A stretch of DNA of 6,468 nucleotides from assembly GCA_028711905.1 (NCBI GenBank), contig JAQTRI010000215.1, positions 1-6,468 of the forward strand. The letters run 5' to 3'. The stretch is from Candidatus Wallbacteria bacterium (GTDB lineage: Bacteria; Muiribacteriota; JAQTZZ01). The notes beneath the pieces were generated by a model. The model searched no databases. It saw only the letters and a list, made by a program, of their open reading frames with translations, and had not been told where the DNA came from. Below, piece after piece: positions 1 through 6,269 of the stretch. Position numbers and translations under genes: made by a program. Each line of letters begins with the position of its first letter. Position 1 is the stretch's first letter.

Positions 1-57
1 CGGATCATTACTCCGTCCATTACTTTATCTCAATGGTTCAGCGGTCTTCAACAGTGC

Positions 58-1152
58 TCAGTCTACATAGAATTCCTTGAGTTTCTTGCTTCTGCTCGGA
101 TGCCTGAGTTTGCGCAATGCCTTGGCCTCGATCTGGCGGATGCGTTCCCTGGTAACGCCGAAAATCTGCCCGACCTCTTCCAGGGTCCGTGGGCATCCAT
201 CGCACAGGCCAAAGCGGTATTTCAAAACCTTACCTTCCCTGGTGGTTAGTGTAGAAAGCACATCATTGATCTGTTCTTTAAGCATAGTATGGAAAGCGCT
301 TTCAGCAGGAGACTTGGCTCGCTTGTCTTCAACGAAATCGCCGAGATGCGTGTCTTCCTCTTCCCCGACAGGAGTTTCCAGTGAAATCGGTTCCTGGGAA
401 ATCTTGAGGATTTCCTTGACCTTCTCCACAGACATTTTGGCCTTGCCTGCAATCTGGTCTACAGTCGGCTCATGCCCAAGTTCCTGCAAGAGCTGCCTCG
501 AAATTTTCGAGAGTTTGTTGATAATTTCCACCATGTGCACAGGGATGCGAACTGTTCGGGCCTGATCGGCGATTGCTCGTGTAATGGCTTGCCTGATCCA
601 CCAGATGGCGTAGGTGGAAAATTTGAAACCCTTTCGGTATTTGAATTTTTTCACAGCCTTGATCAGACCCTGGTTGCCTTCCTGGATCAGATCCAGAAAA
701 AAAAGTCCGCGCCTGGTATATTTTTTAGCTACACTGACCACCAGCCTTAGATTGGCTTCAATCAATTTGCGCTCAGAAAGTTTTTCGCCTTTTTCAATGC
801 GCTTGGCCAGTTCTACTTCCTCTAAGGCGGTAAGCAGCTTGACCCGTCCGATGTTGCGCAGATACAGCTTGACCGCGTCCAGCACCTTCTCGTCAGATCC
901 GAACTGGTTACGGAATTTTTCATCCTGGACGATATGATTGTCGAATTCCTCTTCGAACTTCTTTTCCTCGGTTTCGACAATTTCCACGCCTCGATCCATA
1001 AGCCTGGAAACCACCTCGTCAAGGGCTTCGGGGTCAAGTCCGTCAGGAATGAAATCGTTGATCTCCTTATAGGTGTAAACCTTCTTTTTGTCGGCTTCAC
1101 CCTCGGAGGAGATCTGTTCGACCACCTGATTAATTAATGTCCCGTTTTTCAT
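58..1152 (-). CDS. rpoD: RNA polymerase primary sigma factor (sigma-70/RpoD)
   Basis: This is the housekeeping sigma factor, which directs core RNA polymerase to -35/-10 promoters. It has 364 residues from the chosen ATG. A region 1.1-like domain (about 6-60) contains YTYKEINDFIPDGLD. Region 1.2 follows (about 88-120, VKLYLRNIG). Region 2 is highly conserved (about 130-207), with DLIQEGNQGL for core binding and YAIWWIRQAITRAI for -10 melting. Region 3 spans about 210-285. Region 4 has the helix-turn-helix TLEEVGQIFGVTRERIRQIE (about 323-342) for the -35 element. The long insert of E. coli RpoD is absent. An upstream in-frame GTG at 1161 lies inside the Shine-Dalgarno sequence, so ATG 1152 is preferred. 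The gene follows dnaG by 13 bases, implying co-transcription. Oddities: the protein's only two cysteines form CDGC just before the helix-turn-helix, and Ile replaces the usual Thr in YATWWIRQ. The family call is certain; the start is very likely. Confidence 0.98.
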   Translation of the reverse strand: MKNGTLINQVVEQISSEGEADKKKVYTYKEINDFIPDGLDPEALDEVVSRLMDRGVEIVETEEKKFEEEFDNHIVQDEKFRNQFGSDEKVLDAVKLYLRNIGRVKLLTALEEVELAKRIEKGEKLSERKLIEANLRLVVSVAKKYTRRGLFFLDLIQEGNQGLIKAVKKFKYRKGFKFSTYAIWWIRQAITRAIADQARTVRIPVHMVEIINKLSKISRQLLQELGHEPTVDQIAGKAKMSVEKVKEILKISQEPISLETPVGEEEDTHLGDFVEDKRAKSPAESAFHTMLKEQINDVLSTLTTREGKVLKYRFGLCDGCPRTLEEVGQIFGVTRERIRQIEAKALRKLRHPSRSKKLKEFYVD

Positions 1153-1158
1153 CGAGCG

Positions 1159-1164
1159 CACCCC
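1159..1164 (-). promoter_or_regulatory. Shine-Dalgarno site of rpoD
   Basis: The minus strand reads AAGGGGTG followed by six bases and the ATG at 1152. GGGGTG can pair with the canonical 16S tail through one G-U wobble. The site sits directly after the dnaG stop codon and overlaps the alternative GTG start, which argues against that GTG. Confidence 0.75.
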
Positions 1165-1165
1165 T

Positions 1166-2902
1166 TCAGTTGAATTTGTCCCTCTCTTCGGCTTTCAGCT
1201 TAAGGATCAGTTCCTGCCACTTCTTGCGCAGCGAAGGATCTCCAGCCTCATCGCCCTTCTTGATCTTCTCGAAAATCATTGCCCTCTGCTGTTTCAAATG
1301 CCTGATCTTCAAATGTTTCAAACAACTCCGCCATTGCTTTCCACCATTCTGTTCCGCTTCATCTAAGCACAGCTGCCTGTAAACTGCAGCCACCTCTTCA
1401 GGCAAAGTGTCCTGCCAGCGTTCGCTGCTTCCTGAAGATACCATAGCCCTGACAATAGGCTTAAGCCGTACCTCCAAAAACAGATCTTCGGCTTCAGGTC
1501 CCAACTCTTTCAATGCAGCAAGACATTCCTCTTCCTGCAGAGCAGAACTGAGGATTTCTCTCTCAATTTTATTCACGCTTTCTCTGGCGTCAAGTGTTTT
1601 TTTAGCGTCATTGTCCCGAATTTCCTTAACTGTCAATAGATCGGGTCTGATTCGATACTGCTCAGACCAGAGTTTCAGGTAGTCCGCATGCAGCATTTCC
1701 GAAAAGGAACGGGCTTCGGCAAGAACAGAAATCAGGTTCATCTGAATCCGGCGCCGGTCGACGACTTTATCCAGGTCGAGGCTTCGATTGAGCCAGTCGG
1801 CTTTGACTTCAAGATAAGAGTGTTTTCTCTGCATGAGTTCCTGAAGCTTCTCCGGCCCATGGATTTTCAAAAAATCGTCAGGGTCTTTGGCTCCCGGCAG
1901 CCTGGTCACAATGGCCAGCACTCCTTCACGGGCTAAAATCTCCCCGGCACGAACAGCAGCCCTAACTCCGGCCTCGTCACTATCATATAGCACAAAAATC
2001 TCCCCGGCCATGCGTTTGAGCATGCCGGCCTGATATTGAGTCAAAGCCGTGCCGAGCGAAGCTACTACATTATCAAACCCGGCCTGAAACATGGCAATCA
2101 GATCCATATAGCCTTCAACAAGAATCACCTGACCTGATTTCCTGATCCCTGATGAGCATTCGAATATTCCATAAAAATTCTCGCCTTTGTGATAAACGGA
2201 CGAGTCCGGTGAATTCAAATATTTTGCAGCCTCGCGACCATCAATGATCCTGCCGCCGAAACCAATAACATCACCGCGATGATTCCTGATGGGGAAAGTG
2301 ATGCGCCCATTGAACTTTTCGAAAAATCCCCCCCGGTTGTCCCTGATCAGGACACCAGCATCAGCCAGAGCGACTTTCTGCTGGTCGTCAAACAAGGAGC
2401 CTCTGGCGACAGCCTGTTCAGGTGAAGCATATCCGAGACCGAACTTTTCAATTGTTTCAGACAGAAGTCCCCTGTTTTTAATGTATTCACACACTTGCTG
2501 ATTCCCGATGAGCTGTTTCCGGTAAACACCGTTCACCCGGCCCAGAAGCTGCCTCAACAGATCCCGCTTCTCAGCCTCTTTAGCCTCACGGTCCATCACC
2601 AGGGGATCCATGTCGATAGTGATCCCTTTATCTCGTGCTAAGCGTTTCAAAGACTCGATAAAAGTCAGGTTCTCAATCTGCATAAGGAACTTTACGACAT
2701 TCCCGCCCGCTCCACAGCCAAAGCAGTGGAAAATCTGCTTGGATGGGCTCAACATGAAAGACGGTGTTTTTTCATTGTGAAAAGGGCATAAGGCCTTAAG
2801 ATTACCCCCGGATTTCTCCATTCTGATATACTTGCCGGCAACCTCGACAATATCATTGGCTGAGATAACTTCTTCAATAATCCGCTGGGGAATCATACCC
2901 AT
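1166..2902 (-). CDS. dnaG: DNA primase DnaG
   Basis: DnaG synthesises the short RNA primers for lagging-strand replication at the fork, working with the replicative helicase. From ATG 2902 it has 578 residues, close to the usual bacterial length. Visible domains, in order: an N-terminal CHC2 zinc-binding domain with ligands C39, H42, C60 and C63 (CPFHNEKTPSF, then FHCFGCGAGG); the RNA polymerase core with FPIRNHRGDVIGFGGR and KYLNSPDSSVYHKG; a Toprim fold with the catalytic E263 (VEGYMD) and metal-binding D307 and D309 (YDSDEAG); and a divergent C-terminal region from about 430 that would be the helicase-binding domain. Start choice: a GTG at 2914 is in frame, but it overlaps the only good Shine-Dalgarno (GGAG, 2914-2917). 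ATG 2902 lies 11 bases after that site and ATG 2896 is a further option. A terminator lies just upstream, so expression depends on read-through or on a local promoter. rpoD follows closely. Confidence 0.98.
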   Translation of the reverse strand: MGMIPQRIIEEVISANDIVEVAGKYIRMEKSGGNLKALCPFHNEKTPSFMLSPSKQIFHCFGCGAGGNVVKFLMQIENLTFIESLKRLARDKGITIDMDPLVMDREAKEAEKRDLLRQLLGRVNGVYRKQLIGNQQVCEYIKNRGLLSETIEKFGLGYASPEQAVARGSLFDDQQKVALADAGVLIRDNRGGFFEKFNGRITFPIRNHRGDVIGFGGRIIDGREAAKYLNSPDSSVYHKGENFYGIFECSSGIRKSGQVILVEGYMDLIAMFQAGFDNVVASLGTALTQYQAGMLKRMAGEIFVLYDSDEAGVRAAVRAGEILAREGVLAIVTRLPGAKDPDDFLKIHGPEKLQELMQRKHSYLEVKADWLNRSLDLDKVVDRRRIQMNLISVLAEARSFSEMLHADYLKLWSEQYRIRPDLLTVKEIRDNDAKKTLDARESVNKIEREILSSALQEEECLAALKELGPEAEDLFLEVRLKPIVRAMVSSGSSERWQDTLPEEVAAVYRQLCLDEAEQNGGKQWRSCLKHLKIRHLKQQRAMIFEKIKKGDEAGDPSLRKKWQELILKLKAEERDKFN

Positions 2903-2913
2903 GCCAGTAGTCA

Positions 2914-2917
2914 CTCC
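2914..2917 (-). promoter_or_regulatory. Shine-Dalgarno site of dnaG
   Basis: The minus strand reads ATGGAGTGA here, with the GGAG core 11 bases before ATG 2902. It overlaps the upstream in-frame GTG (2914), which makes that GTG an unlikely start. The spacing is slightly long, so the start assignment is probable rather than certain. Confidence 0.55.
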
Positions 2918-2936
2918 ATCATGCGGTCACGCACAG

Positions 2937-2967
2937 AAAATAAAACGAGGAGAAATACATCTCCCCG
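2937..2967 (-). terminator. Rho-independent terminator between rpsU/small ORF and dnaG
   Basis: On the minus strand CGGGGAGA (2967-2960) pairs with TCTCCTCG (2953-2946) to give an 8-bp stem with one G-U pair and a 6-base loop. It is followed at once by the T-rich tail TTTTATTTT (2945-2937). The plus strand has no comparable T-run after the hairpin, so the terminator acts on minus-strand transcription. A terminator at this place, between rpsU and dnaG, is known from the E. coli MMS operon, where it lowers primase expression relative to S21. The same role is inferred here. Confidence 0.85.
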
Positions 2968-2980
2968 ATTTACTTGTCAA
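2952..2980 (-). promoter_or_regulatory. Possible dnaG-rpoD promoter overlapping the terminator
   Basis: The minus strand carries a perfect -35 hexamer TTGACA (2980-2975), a 17-base spacer, and TATTTC (2957-2952) at the -10 position. The -10 matches consensus at only three of six positions and lacks the final T, so the call is tentative. If used, transcription would begin near 2944-2946, at the terminator's T-tail, and so escape termination. A second weak candidate, GTGACA with a 16-base spacer and TATACA, lies inside the small ORF upstream. Confidence 0.35.
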
Positions 2981-2990
2981 ACAGACCGTT

Positions 2991-3095
2991 TCAGATAATT
3001 TCTCTGTAAATGTAATCCCGGTAAATCCTGTATACGACAAAAACAATACCTGTCACAACAGTTGCAAGTACTAAAAGCAGGATCGCCTTTCTCAT
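2991..3095 (-). CDS. Small single-span membrane peptide (34 aa), unknown function
   Basis: This 34-codon ORF fills the gap between rpsU and the terminator. It begins 16 bases after the rpsU stop codon and has its own Shine-Dalgarno (GGGGTG, nine bases before the ATG), of the same type as those of rpsU and rpoD. The product starts MRKAILLLVLATVVTG and has one hydrophobic stretch, about residues 4-22, long enough to cross the membrane. An Arg/Tyr-rich tail follows (YRIYRDYIYREII). There is no lipobox or clear signal-peptidase site, so a membrane-anchored peptide is more likely than a secreted one. The gene would share the rpsU transcript and end just before the terminator, giving it high, ribosomal-gene-like transcription. 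I do not recognise a family. The sequence shows a well-formed start, spacing and membrane helix; that it is translated is an inference. Confidence 0.7.
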   Translation of the reverse strand: MRKAILLLVLATVVTGIVFVVYRIYRDYIYREII

Positions 3096-3104
3096 TTCCG
3101 GCTG

Positions 3105-3110
3105 CACCCC
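3105..3110 (-). promoter_or_regulatory. Shine-Dalgarno site of the small membrane peptide ORF
   Basis: The minus strand has AAAGGGGTG immediately after the rpsU stop codon, nine bases before the ATG at 3095. The identical GGGGTG core precedes rpsU and rpoD. This is the main support for the 34-codon ORF being a real gene. Confidence 0.65.
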
Positions 3111-3111
3111 T

Positions 3112-3315
3112 TTACTGGTACCTTTTTTCCTTGAGCATCTTTTTGCGCATTTTGCGCTTGGCTTCTGCCGCTTTTCGCTTCTTCTTTTCAGACGGCTTTT
3201 CGTAATAGGCTCTTTTTTTTATTTCCGAAAGTATCCCGGATTGCTCGCATTTCTTTCGGAATCTCTTTAAAGCCTTTTCTAATGGCTCGTCCTTGTCAAT
3301 CTTGACTTCTGCCAT
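3112..3315 (-). CDS. rpsU: Small ribosomal subunit protein bS21
   Basis: bS21 is a small basic protein of the 30S subunit that sits near the 3' end of 16S rRNA, where mRNA Shine-Dalgarno sequences bind, and promotes initiation. The product has 67 residues from ATG 3315, near the usual length of about 58-71. It shows the family pattern: an N-terminal strand MAEVKI, then EPLEKALKRFRKKCEQSGIL, then KKRAYYEKPSEKKKRK and a Lys/Arg-rich C-terminal helix. An upstream in-frame TTG (3342) would add nine residues that overlap the Shine-Dalgarno and are not part of the family, so it is rejected. The gene leads the rpsU-dnaG-rpoD operon and has its own promoter. It contains an A8 run (minus strand, across 3220-3213), in frame and coding for Lys-Lys. 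Confidence 0.97.
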   Translation of the reverse strand: MAEVKIDKDEPLEKALKRFRKKCEQSGILSEIKKRAYYEKPSEKKKRKAAEAKRKMRKKMLKEKRYQ

Positions 3316-3324
3316 TACCTGGTT

Positions 3325-3330
3325 CACCCC
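3325..3330 (-). promoter_or_regulatory. Shine-Dalgarno site of rpsU
   Basis: The minus strand reads GAGAGGGGTGAA, with GGGGTG nine bases before ATG 3315. GGGGTGA can pair with the canonical 16S 3' tail with a single G-U wobble. It fixes the start at 3315, not the upstream TTG. Confidence 0.75.
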
Positions 3331-3345
3331 TCTCTGGACCAAACC

Positions 3346-3402
3346 TAATATTGTTCTGCACCTTCACAGCATGCAGATTCAGGAAATACAGAACATATAT
3401 TA
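3346..3402 (-). repeat. Interrupted inverted repeat spanning the rpsU -10 and leader
   Basis: The plus strand has TAATATTGTTCTG at 3346-3358 and CAGAACATATATTA at 3389-3402. These are reverse complements over 13 positions with one unpaired base, separated by 30 bases. On the minus strand the upstream arm contains the -10 hexamer of the rpsU promoter, and the downstream arm lies in the leader before the Shine-Dalgarno. In RNA made from that promoter only the inner GTTCTG/CAGAAC part could pair. The full dyad would form in DNA or in read-through RNA from the kinase gene. Its function is unknown. Confidence 0.6.
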
Positions 3403-3425
3403 GACAGGGACATCCGTAAAGTCAA
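3397..3425 (-). promoter_or_regulatory. Sigma-70 promoter for rpsU and the MMS operon
   Basis: On the minus strand -35 TTGACT (3425-3420) is separated by exactly 17 bases from -10 TAATAT (3402-3397). The -35 matches consensus at five of six positions. The -10 is A/T-only and keeps TA and the final T. It lies in the non-coding gap after the kinase stop codon. Transcription would start near 3390, giving a leader of about 75 bases. This is the best promoter visible in the window and suits a ribosomal-protein operon. Confidence 0.7.
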
Positions 3426-3451
3426 GGAAATTACTCTACGCTCGGGTACCG

Positions 3452-6268
3452 CTAACCTTTCGGAACGACCCTGTTCAACTCTGTCAGAAATTCACCGGCA
3501 GTGGTAAAACGGTCTTCTCTCTTTTTGCTGAGCGCACGGCATATAGCGCTGGAAACTCCGTCACCAATAGATGAATCAATTTCACTGAGCTTTTTCGGAT
3601 CTTCCCGGAAGATCATGTACAGAAGTGATTCGATATCCTTGGCAGGAAAAGGCAGTGTAAAAGAGAGCAATTCATAGAAAGTAGCCCCAGCTGAATAAAT
3701 GTCCGCCCTCTGATCCAGGTCTTCACCCTTCAATTGCTCAGGGGGCATATAGAGGGGTGTGCCAAGCGACTCTCCGGCTTCTGTAAGGGTTGTAACATCC
3801 AGCATCTTAGCCAACCCGAAATCCATGATTTTCGTGCCGCCCTGCGGCGTAAGCATGATATTATCCGGCTTGATGTCCCGGTGAATAACATCCTTGCCGT
3901 GCGCATATTCCAGCGCATCCAGTACCTGCTTGAAAATAGCCCGGTAGAATTTCCAGCTCAGCCGCACTCGTTTTTCAATCAGGCCTCGCAATGACTTGCC
4001 GTTGACAAATTCCATCACAAGAAAAGGGACTTCGTCCTCGACCACATCAAATACTTTGACAATTCCCTGATGAGAAAGTCCTCTGGCTATAGCCCCGTCT
4101 CTGGTCAGAAAACGCTTGAGCGCCTTTTTGTCGCTGATCAGGCTCTCGTTCATCACTTTGAGGGCTACTTCGCGCTTTAATTTACTGTCCCATGCCTTAT
4201 AAACCGCCCCCATCCCCCCACGACCGATTTCAATGATTTCCTCGAACCGGGCGCTAATTCCCGGAGACAGGTTTTCACCGCGCCGCTGTTTTTTGATTTT
4301 TTCATTGATCTCTGCAAGGCGCGCATGAATGTTCCCGAAAGTGGCGTCGATTTCAGCGAGCCGCTCAAAGCAGTCCTTCGCGTCTTCAAAGTGACCGGCT
4401 TGATAGAACAGGTCGCCGATCATAAGCAGCAGTTCCTTGACCATGCCAAAGGGTACTGCCTGCAGACTGACCGTTGCCAGCATGCTCTTTGCCGGATTGA
4501 ACAGCCTCATGCCGGCAAGAGCCGCAGCCACCAGAAGCGCGCGATGATTCTCTTCAGATTCGTTGTCGCTTTTTTCGCTCTGGAGTAGCTGCGCGCATTT
4601 GTCGTAAACTCCCTTCTGAAGAAAAATCCCCCCGGCGAAAAGTTTGACGCGAAAAGTTCCGGGAAAACGCACGGCAAAAAAATCGGCTTGTTTCAAAGCG
4701 GTTTCCCTGTCCCAGATTGAAGTCCCAAACTCGAGCACCTTGGCCGCCAGAAGCGGTTCATCCATTCCTTTTTCAAAGGCTTTTACGCAAAGTTCCAGAC
4801 CTGACTTCAAAGCTTCAGGGTTTTCCTGTGCCCATTGGTCCATAAGCTTTTCAACCCTGGGAATATTATTCTGAAGAAGGCTTATCTCCAGGTGAAAAAG
4901 AAGATAATCAGAATTATCGGGGACGAGAGCGATCAGCTTGTCGGCAATTCTGGCGGCCTTTTCGTAAAAATGCGCATTTCTGAGCTCATGATAATATTTT
5001 TCCAGAAAACCACTGTTTTCCTTATTGGCTTCATATTCCTGCTCCATTTTGCTTAGAACCTGCCTGGCTTCGATTCCGGTTTTCTGAAGCTCTTTAAACA
5101 GCATCAGAGCCGTAGGACTCAAGGATCTGCGATAGAACTTTTCGGCCCATAACAGCAATTCTTCCCGGTGCTCAGGGCTTTTTTGCAGGATCTGCCTGAT
5201 GAACTCCAAAGGACGCTCAGTATCTCCGCATTCAAACATGTGCGCCAGGAGTTTCCGACATGGATGGAAATCACTCGGATGCCTCCGCCAGTATTCTTCC
5301 CACCAAGGGACAATGCATTGAGCAAGCCCGAGGCGTTCCAGCAAGGTCTCAACCGATTTCAGATCCTGGTGAAAAAACTGATGTTCAGGAGGGGAAATTT
5401 TTCTCTGCAGCAATTCAGCCAGCAGAGCCCTTTCGTCACCAGTCTCACATAGAGGCGTCAGCATGCGACCGGCCCGCAGGAATTCTCCAGACTGCACAAG
5501 ATTATTTCCGACAACCCTGCGCACATTGTCAGACAGTCCAGCTGTCTGCTCCAATTTTTCCATGAGTCCAGCTAATCGCTGAGTTGCTTTTTCTTCCCTG
5601 AGAAAACGCAATCCCTGCATAATCAGGAGTTCATCTTCCACAGGCTTGTTCTCAAGATCAGTCAGGCGTTCCGGTTGAAACCTGAATAACTGGGTAAAAT
5701 ACTTCTCGATTTTTGGGTTCCCGGCTGGGAGCTTTGAAACAATTTCTCCTGCCCTGGCAAAGGCTATACGGTTTTCAGGATCATGCAGGATAAGTTCCAG
5801 ATACAGACTGAAAGCTTCCTCTGTCCTGCCACATTTTTTCAAAAGATCCCCATACTCCTGCAGAATGTTTTCATCATCTATCTGCAGCTCGTACAGCTCT
5901 TCATAAATTTCCAGGGCTTCATCATCCCGCTCAAGTTTTTCCAGGCTTCTGGCGAGCAATTGACGGATCTTAGGGGAAGGAGTCTGCTTAAGATACTTGC
6001 GGCACAGGAAAATCACATCATCGTATTGGCCCTTGTGATAAAAAACACCGGCATTTTCGAAGACTTCATCCTCGCTTTTCTCTCCGCTTTCCGAGGAAAA
6101 ATAGGCAATATAGACCACTCTCAATAAAGCCCAAATCAAAACTGAAAGGATTCCACCCAACGAAACAATCTGAAAAATAGGTTTATAACCAGCGATCAAT
6201 TCAGGGAAATCAAGGGATGAAAAGCTGACACCCGCTAAAATAATGCAACAGAAAAAAAATACCCACAT
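3452..6268 (-). CDS. Membrane-anchored TPR-domain Ser/Thr protein kinase
   Basis: This 938-residue protein should phosphorylate Ser/Thr residues on target proteins. Two hydrophobic helices at about 2-18 and 32-56 form an N-terminal hairpin that would leave the rest in the cytoplasm. From about 68 to 655 there is a helical solenoid with TPR-like units, clearest at 72-166 (HKGQYDDVIFLCRKYL, RDDEALEIYEELYEL, GRTEEAFSLYLELI) and 613-655 (GDLFYQAGHFEDAKDCFERL). The C-terminal kinase domain (about 675-935) is of the Hanks/PknB type: G-loop GRGGMGAVY (682-690), ATP-binding K704, catalytic HRDIKPDN (D798, K800, N803), DFG (816-818), a Thr/Ser-rich activation loop, MPPEQ (841-845, usually APE) and RADIYSAG (D856). 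The motifs indicate an active enzyme, although the alpha-C Glu appears to be Asp (D724). A weak GGGG Shine-Dalgarno lies five bases before the ATG, and the preceding HAD gene ends one base upstream, implying translational coupling. Substrates are unknown. The domain order is reversed relative to PknB, where the kinase is N-terminal. Confidence 0.93.
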   Translation of the reverse strand: MWVFFFCCIILAGVSFSSLDFPELIAGYKPIFQIVSLGGILSVLIWALLRVVYIAYFSSESGEKSEDEVFENAGVFYHKGQYDDVIFLCRKYLKQTPSPKIRQLLARSLEKLERDDEALEIYEELYELQIDDENILQEYGDLLKKCGRTEEAFSLYLELILHDPENRIAFARAGEIVSKLPAGNPKIEKYFTQLFRFQPERLTDLENKPVEDELLIMQGLRFLREEKATQRLAGLMEKLEQTAGLSDNVRRVVGNNLVQSGEFLRAGRMLTPLCETGDERALLAELLQRKISPPEHQFFHQDLKSVETLLERLGLAQCIVPWWEEYWRRHPSDFHPCRKLLAHMFECGDTERPLEFIRQILQKSPEHREELLLWAEKFYRRSLSPTALMLFKELQKTGIEARQVLSKMEQEYEANKENSGFLEKYYHELRNAHFYEKAARIADKLIALVPDNSDYLLFHLEISLLQNNIPRVEKLMDQWAQENPEALKSGLELCVKAFEKGMDEPLLAAKVLEFGTSIWDRETALKQADFFAVRFPGTFRVKLFAGGIFLQKGVYDKCAQLLQSEKSDNESEENHRALLVAAALAGMRLFNPAKSMLATVSLQAVPFGMVKELLLMIGDLFYQAGHFEDAKDCFERLAEIDATFGNIHARLAEINEKIKKQRRGENLSPGISARFEEIIEIGRGGMGAVYKAWDSKLKREVALKVMNESLISDKKALKRFLTRDGAIARGLSHQGIVKVFDVVEDEVPFLVMEFVNGKSLRGLIEKRVRLSWKFYRAIFKQVLDALEYAHGKDVIHRDIKPDNIMLTPQGGTKIMDFGLAKMLDVTTLTEAGESLGTPLYMPPEQLKGEDLDQRADIYSAGATFYELLSFTLPFPAKDIESLLYMIFREDPKKLSEIDSSIGDGVSSAICRALSKKREDRFTTAGEFLTELNRVVPKG

Positions 6269-6269
6269 G

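Noticed and set aside
1..57. Possible start of a next gene after rpoD (minus strand ATG at 20-18, open to the window edge; another ATG at 8-6).
   Set aside because: Only seven or fewer codons are visible. The ATG at 20 has no good Shine-Dalgarno, and the GGAG before the ATG at 8 is too close. No tRNA or terminator shape is visible either.
1287..1322. Direct repeat TTTGAAACA in the 3' part of dnaG.
   Set aside because: It arises from a repeated HLK codon pattern in the protein and has no flanking structure, so coincidence is the simplest reading.
3213..3220. A8 run in rpsU, and similar T8 runs in rpoD (697-704) and in the first codons of the kinase (6252-6259), as slippage or phase-variation sites.
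   Set aside because: All three keep their frames and encode plausible residues (Lys-Lys; Phe-Phe in RGLFFLDLIQ; Phe-Phe-Phe in a membrane helix). Two are in essential genes, and no alternative product of interest follows a shifted frame that I can support.
3426..3455. Possible terminator just after the kinase gene (around GGTACC).
   Set aside because: Only a very short stem can form and no T-run follows on the minus strand, so termination there is not supported.
77..6127. Plus-strand ORFs of 60-160 codons opposite dnaG, rpoD and the kinase.
   Set aside because: All lie antisense to strongly conserved coding sequence, lack recognisable domains and have compositions typical of shadow frames.
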